Shown in pieces: positions 50,901 through 56,900 of a stretch of 64,000 bases of DNA (positions within the stretch are counted from its first letter, which is position 1; every line of letters starts with the position of its first letter). The stretch is from the NCBI RefSeq assembly GCF_905404315.1, contig NC_066293.1, forward strand, positions 2,805,001 to 2,869,000, given 5' to 3'. The DNA is from Leptidea sinapis (Eukaryota > Arthropoda > Insecta > Lepidoptera > Pieridae). The position numbers and the translations under genes are program-made. The notes below the pieces were generated by a model, which worked only from the letters and a program-made list of their open reading frames with translations, was not told the origin of the DNA and searched no databases.

Positions 50901-53900
50901 ATGTGTTAGGCTGAAGTGAATTCATGTATAGTCAAGGAATATGACTCGCGAACTACCTTTAGCCTAAATTGGTTATGACAATTGGTATATTGGTAAGGCC
51001 TTTCTTTCTTTATAACGCTTATATGACGAAGTGCTAAACGAATATAAACTTTAAAATATTTCAAGAAAGCAATAAGTCAGCGAAAAGGTACGAGAATCAA
51101 ATCCCTTGACATGCCTACTTACTTGTATTGTTATAAAAAGGAAGAGATGTAGTGTCTCGACATCTAGTCTGAATTAAATATGTGTTAGCAATGATTGTCA
51201 CTGTCATGACATCGACAGTGACATTAACCGTGTGCCAATAAGTGCTATATAAAGAATGCACAGCACAGCGGCGGATCTAACAGATCATTGGTCGTGAGCA
51301 ACAGTTCTCTCACTTGTGCACAAACGCAAGGCAGTACAGTGGCGAATGTGAAGACAAGCGTAAACAATTTGTTTTAAAATTTTATCAATACAAAAAATAA
51401 TGAACAATTTTTTTAATATAGTATCAATGTCTGTTAATTCATAAGTGTTAATGTATTTGTCTGTGTCTGATCAAATCAAATCAATATTACACCATTGATT
51501 GAAATTAAATTAAATTTCTTTATTCACTCAGGTACAATTTGTACACTTATCAAAGTCAATTTTGATGCCATTCAAAATTCAAGAGTAAACTCTTGAAATT
51601 GTAAACAATCTTTGAGTTTGGAAACAAATCCTATTCAAAGTTCAAACATTTCCCATTAAAAATTACAATAAAAATGAGGTTTGTCCACTTACTAGTACAA
51701 TATGTTTAAAATAGGTATATGTTATATACAATGACAATCTATACACATATAAGGACATACCATTCACAGTCTGATAGCGGAAGGGCAAAATTTTTCTCCT
51801 TAGTTGTGTGTCAACTGTCACTGTCTGAATAAAACCTGAACTGATCAAATGTTCTATTATTATCTTATTAATTATTAAATTGCTGCTTATTGACAAATAA
51901 TATTTTAAACAACTGGAGCCAATGCGGAAATGTATAAATAGAGCAGTCGAAGCTTATTATTGTGTATTTTGTGGTACATTCCATATTTTCGGCTTTGTTT
52001 TTATATGACGTGATTTGTCTATATGTATAGAATGTCATTCATTATCATCATTAAATTCCTGTATTCCCTAGCTGGGGCAGAGGGCATCCGCAGTGCATCT
52101 CCATCGCATTCGGTACTGAGCATCTCTCTTAATTTCACACCTGGGTCTTTCCTATGTATTTCACCGACGGTCTGTATAGCCGAGTGGTTAGCGACCCTAC
52201 CTACTAAGCTAGAGGTCCCGGGTTCGAATCCCGGTAGGTGCAAGCATTTATATGATGAATATGGATGTTTGTTTCCGAATTATGGATGTTTAAATGTATT
52301 TATGTATGTTTATATGTATTTATGTATGTTTATTTAAGTATATTGTATTAAATATATCGTTGTCTCGCAACCCATAACACAGGCTATATATGCAATTTGG
52401 GGCAAGATAATTTGTGTAAAAAGTATAATAATATATAATATAATAATTTATTTCTCTTAAAATCATAGTTTACAGCAGCTAGTGGCCGGAGTCACCTTTT
52501 AAGCAAATAATGCCTGTACCAGGTGTCTCCGCTCTTCCAATTCAGCAATGTGTTATATTTAACAAAAGTTTTATTGACATGGTGGTGAAATAATAATAAA
52601 GTTATGAAATGAATATAAATTTAAAAAGGTTATGAAATGAATATAAATTAACAATTTAAATATTTGGAAAGTTACTTTTGAACACCTTAACAATTACAGC
52701 GACAAAGATTTACAATTACGATTTTTAATTCTTATCGAACATGTAAGTCACTTTTTATTATTATAAACCTAAATGATAAATATGTGTAACTATGTGTGAG
52801 TGTGTGTGTGCGTGCGATACTGTGTGTTTTTGTGAGTGTTGTGTGCGTGTATATATGTTAAGTGCGTGTGGAATATTTTCTGTCTGATCTATGTAAACAT
52901 TGGATAAGTTATTATACTCTGTACATTATTTAAGTTGTTTAAGTAAAATCTCCGTTGCCTCATAGTCGAGAGACTTTAACCACTTCTCTACGATTTTTTT
53001 ACAATCGTTATATTGTTTTGAGTGGATATGTAGTTTTTTATTTATTTTATTGTAAATTTGAGCTGAGAGACTATTGTATTGTGCGCTAGCAAACTTTGTT
53101 TTTGTTCGAGGGACTTTAGTTACGTTAGGTTGCCTCCTACTTTGTTTATTATTTACGAGATATGGTACTTCTTTATGTTTTTTGATTAAAACATGTTTCA
53201 GAAACAGTTTCCTCACAGAGAGTAAACCGCACTCAAGGTAAAGTTGTTCTGTAGAATATCTGTAACGTTTGAAATACATGGCCTTAATCAATGCTCGTTG
53301 CGAGCGCTCAATGTCTAAAAACTTTATTTTTGCAGCACCTCCCCACACTGGAATGCAGTAGGTTAGGATGGATTCAACTAGTGCAGTATATATTCTCTTT
53401 AGCAGAGTGTTAGAGGAATCACTATCGTTCTCAGATTTGTCATTCTTTGGGACCACGTACCTCAGCGAGCGAAAAACCCATATTAATTTTCTGACTCTTT
53501 CAGCCAGTTGCTCAAGGTGAGGGTACCAGGAGAGCCTCTGATCAAGTATGACTCCTAGATATTTGAAATTATCTACTTTATTGATTTGGGGACAGTTACA
53601 GTTATTATGTTTGCTAAGTTTACAGTTATGAACTTTCAGATTAAAGTTGCCATCGGGCTGATTATTATTATAAATACTGAAGCATATATAATTTGTTTTA
53701 GAAGTATTTAATGATAGTAAATTAGACTTCAGCCAAGCAGATATTTGAGCCATTCCTTTTTCAGCGCTATTTTTTACATCTGCCCAGGTACTTCCAGAAA
53801 AGACAACGGCTGTATCATCAGCGTACGAAAAAATTTTAGCATTATCGATTGTAAGATTGCACAGTTCGTTTATATATATTAGGAATAAAGTAGGGCCTAA

Positions 53901-56900
53901 TATGCTGCCCTGAGGTACACCATATGTTACCTCTGTAGCTTCGCTGGAATACTGTTCTAATTTTACTTTTTGTTTTCTTTGAGAAAGATAATCTTTAAAA
54001 AGAGTTAAAGGCATACCTCTGATTCCAATATTTTCCAGCTTGTTCACAAGAATAGGGACAGAAACCGTGTCAAAGGCTTTTTTTAAGTCTAGAAATACTG
54101 TTATACACTTTGAATTTTGATCAAGATGTTCGGTTACTAATGAAGATAGCGCAGTTACAGCGTCTTCTGTGGATATACCTTTTCTGAATCCAAATTGCGA
54201 GGGAGATATTATATTAAATCTGTTAAGAAAGTTAAGAAGGCGAGAATTTATTAGCTTTTCTAAAATTTTAGAAATGCAAGGCAAGATAGATATAGGTCTG
54301 TAATTATTAACGTCATTTCTGTCCCCATTCTTGTATACTGGGGTAATAATTGACTGTTTTAAGGAGGAAGGGAAGATTCCCTTACTAAAGCAAAGATTTG
54401 CAAGATGGGTTATAATTGGTACAATATCATTCTTTACATACTTTAAATACTTAGTTGGGATCCCATCCCACCCAGGAGCACTGTTCGTTTTAAGACTCTT
54501 TAACACAATATCTACTTCGTTAAGGTCTGTTTCAAGAAGTACGAAAGAGTTTAATTGAGTGACTGTATTATTAATTAGATTATTGAAAATGTGCAATGGC
54601 GTAGGATCTATATGTTCTGCAAGTTGCTTACCAATGTCTGCAAAGAACTTGTTTACGAAATTTGCTGATTCATAAGGTGAAGATTTGGTGTTTAGTAACT
54701 CTGTGCTCTTAGACTTAGTTTTACTTGAGTATGTGATGTTTTTTATATTTCTCCAGAGTAATTTATTGTTAGCGACAGATTTTGCAATGAGATCTCTTTC
54801 GTATTGCCTTTTTAGTTTTTTTATTAAGTTATTTACATAGTTTCTGTATCTACTATATGTTATTTTTAATATTTCGTTATGAGGATCATGTTTTGACTGC
54901 CTTTGTAATTTATTTCTGTTATTTATACATCTAAGAATACCAGGAGTAATCCACGGCTTAATAATTCGTTTGCTCTTTGGTATTTTTACTGTTACAATAT
55001 TATTTTTTATAGAATCTGATAATTTTTGCAGTAGCTGCTCACTCAACACATTCGGATCAGTGCAGTTAAATAATTCAAGTAATCCTAAGTCTTGTAAATA
55101 ATTTCGAGCCTTTTCATAGTCTATTGTACTTTTTATCTTATTGGCTCTCATAAAATGTTTAATTTTAGACAGGCATAAAAATGTAGTGTAGTGGTCCGTT
55201 GTAGTTGTATGTAATATGGCGATAAAAGCCGAGATTTTTTGTTTATTTATTTTTAACATAATATGATCCAAGCATGAATTTTCCCTAGTTCCCAGCGTGT
55301 GACCTGGAAGTATCCCATAATCTGAGAGTGTGTTGAGATAATTTACTCTATTCCTGTATTCTTGAGAGAGATCGTTTTTTGGTATAAGATTTATATTCAA
55401 GTCTCCGGTAATAACTATGTTGTTTTTTGTTTTAATTTTACTAAGCTGACAGCATAACGAATTTAAAAACGGTTCAATGTTCGATATTGATGGGGAACGA
55501 TAGATACATAGTAATGAGTTATTTAAAATATCAATTTGTATACAAGACGCATGTGTCAATCTAATCTCCTTTACTTTAGCTTTTATGGATGACTTTATAA
55601 AGACGGTAACCCCATCATTTTGATTCAGTTGTTGAGTAGTGAAGTAAGAGTCGTAATTAGGAAGTTGAGGTATGGGCTTGTTAGTACTCAGTCTGCATTC
55701 TGTTAAAACAAGTATATCTGGATCAAAATTGAAGTGAGACACAGTTAATAAGAAGTCGTCAAAGTTAGAGTAGATACTTCGTATATTTTGAGAAACAATA
55801 GTCAGATCACTCTGCTTCACATTTATGTAGTTACTAAGTTTAATGGGATCACACTCAACAGACCGCGCTAGTTCTAAAGTGTCTATTTCTTTTATAGTTT
55901 TTAAGGACTCAACCATTATTAAAGGTCATATAAATAATACGTCCTAGAAGCGCGTCTCTATTTTCAAGGGTTACTTACATGCATATAAAATGTACATGTA
56001 TATAGAAAAATAATATTCATTTTAGAACCTTCCATAAATTCCATAGCAAAGTTGCAGTAGTGCGAGAAAGCTATGTGAGTGCCTCCAGACAGTACCGATT
56101 TACATTGTTGAGTAAAAATAATAAGGCATTTAACTATACAATATGCTAAATAAAAAGCCCGTGTATAAAGACTATCAGTATTTAGTGTAATATAGTATTG
56201 AGTGTTAGTTAAGTTGTGTGTAAGTATTAAGGGTGTGTATGTAATGTGGATTGAAAGTAACAAAAGTAACGTATTATAATTTAAGTAAAGTCGAAATAGG
56301 TAGCTTAAAAATATTTTAGTAAACTCTATATATAGTCATGTATTACGTAATTGTTGTACTTGAGACTCACTGTTCACTGTAATAATCTGCGAATTATCAT
56401 CCCGGCGAAGGAATACTTTTCCGAAGTTTGTCCAGCAATATTTATATTTATGTGACAATTTTAAATCTCTAGCTAGAAAATACAGCCTGGCTCCTTTCGG
56501 TGTGAGGTTTTCCGATATGAAAATCGGTATATCTGTGTTTGTTTGAAGACCTAGATGTTTTGCACATAGTTTATTGCTTTTGTTTCTGTTATTATATAAT
56601 TTAGCCGATTTAATGAGTTCAGTTTTTGTGAAAGTATTAGTAAATTCAACAATCATAGTACTGTTATTTGCCTTTTTATTTTTAATATTTATAATATCCT
56701 TTATTTCGGCTTGTGTAATACTCATATCTAAATTATTAGCCAAATTTTTTACCATCTTTATGAGATGCTGTTTATTTTCAGCCCCTTTGAGAGGCACGTT
56801 TTTTATTTCAATATTATTCTTCCTTTCAGTTCTTTGACTCTCTTCAAGCTTGTTTTCTAGAAGAGTGATGTATTCCATGTCCCTTTTGACTTGAGTTTCG

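Noticed and set aside
52169..52245. Functional tRNA gene
   Set aside because: A and B boxes and T stem are good, but the acceptor stem does not pair and the sequence continues into a SINE body.
54331..54558. 75-codon + strand ORF in intron 35
   Set aside because: Antisense shadow of the intact retrotransposon ORF2.
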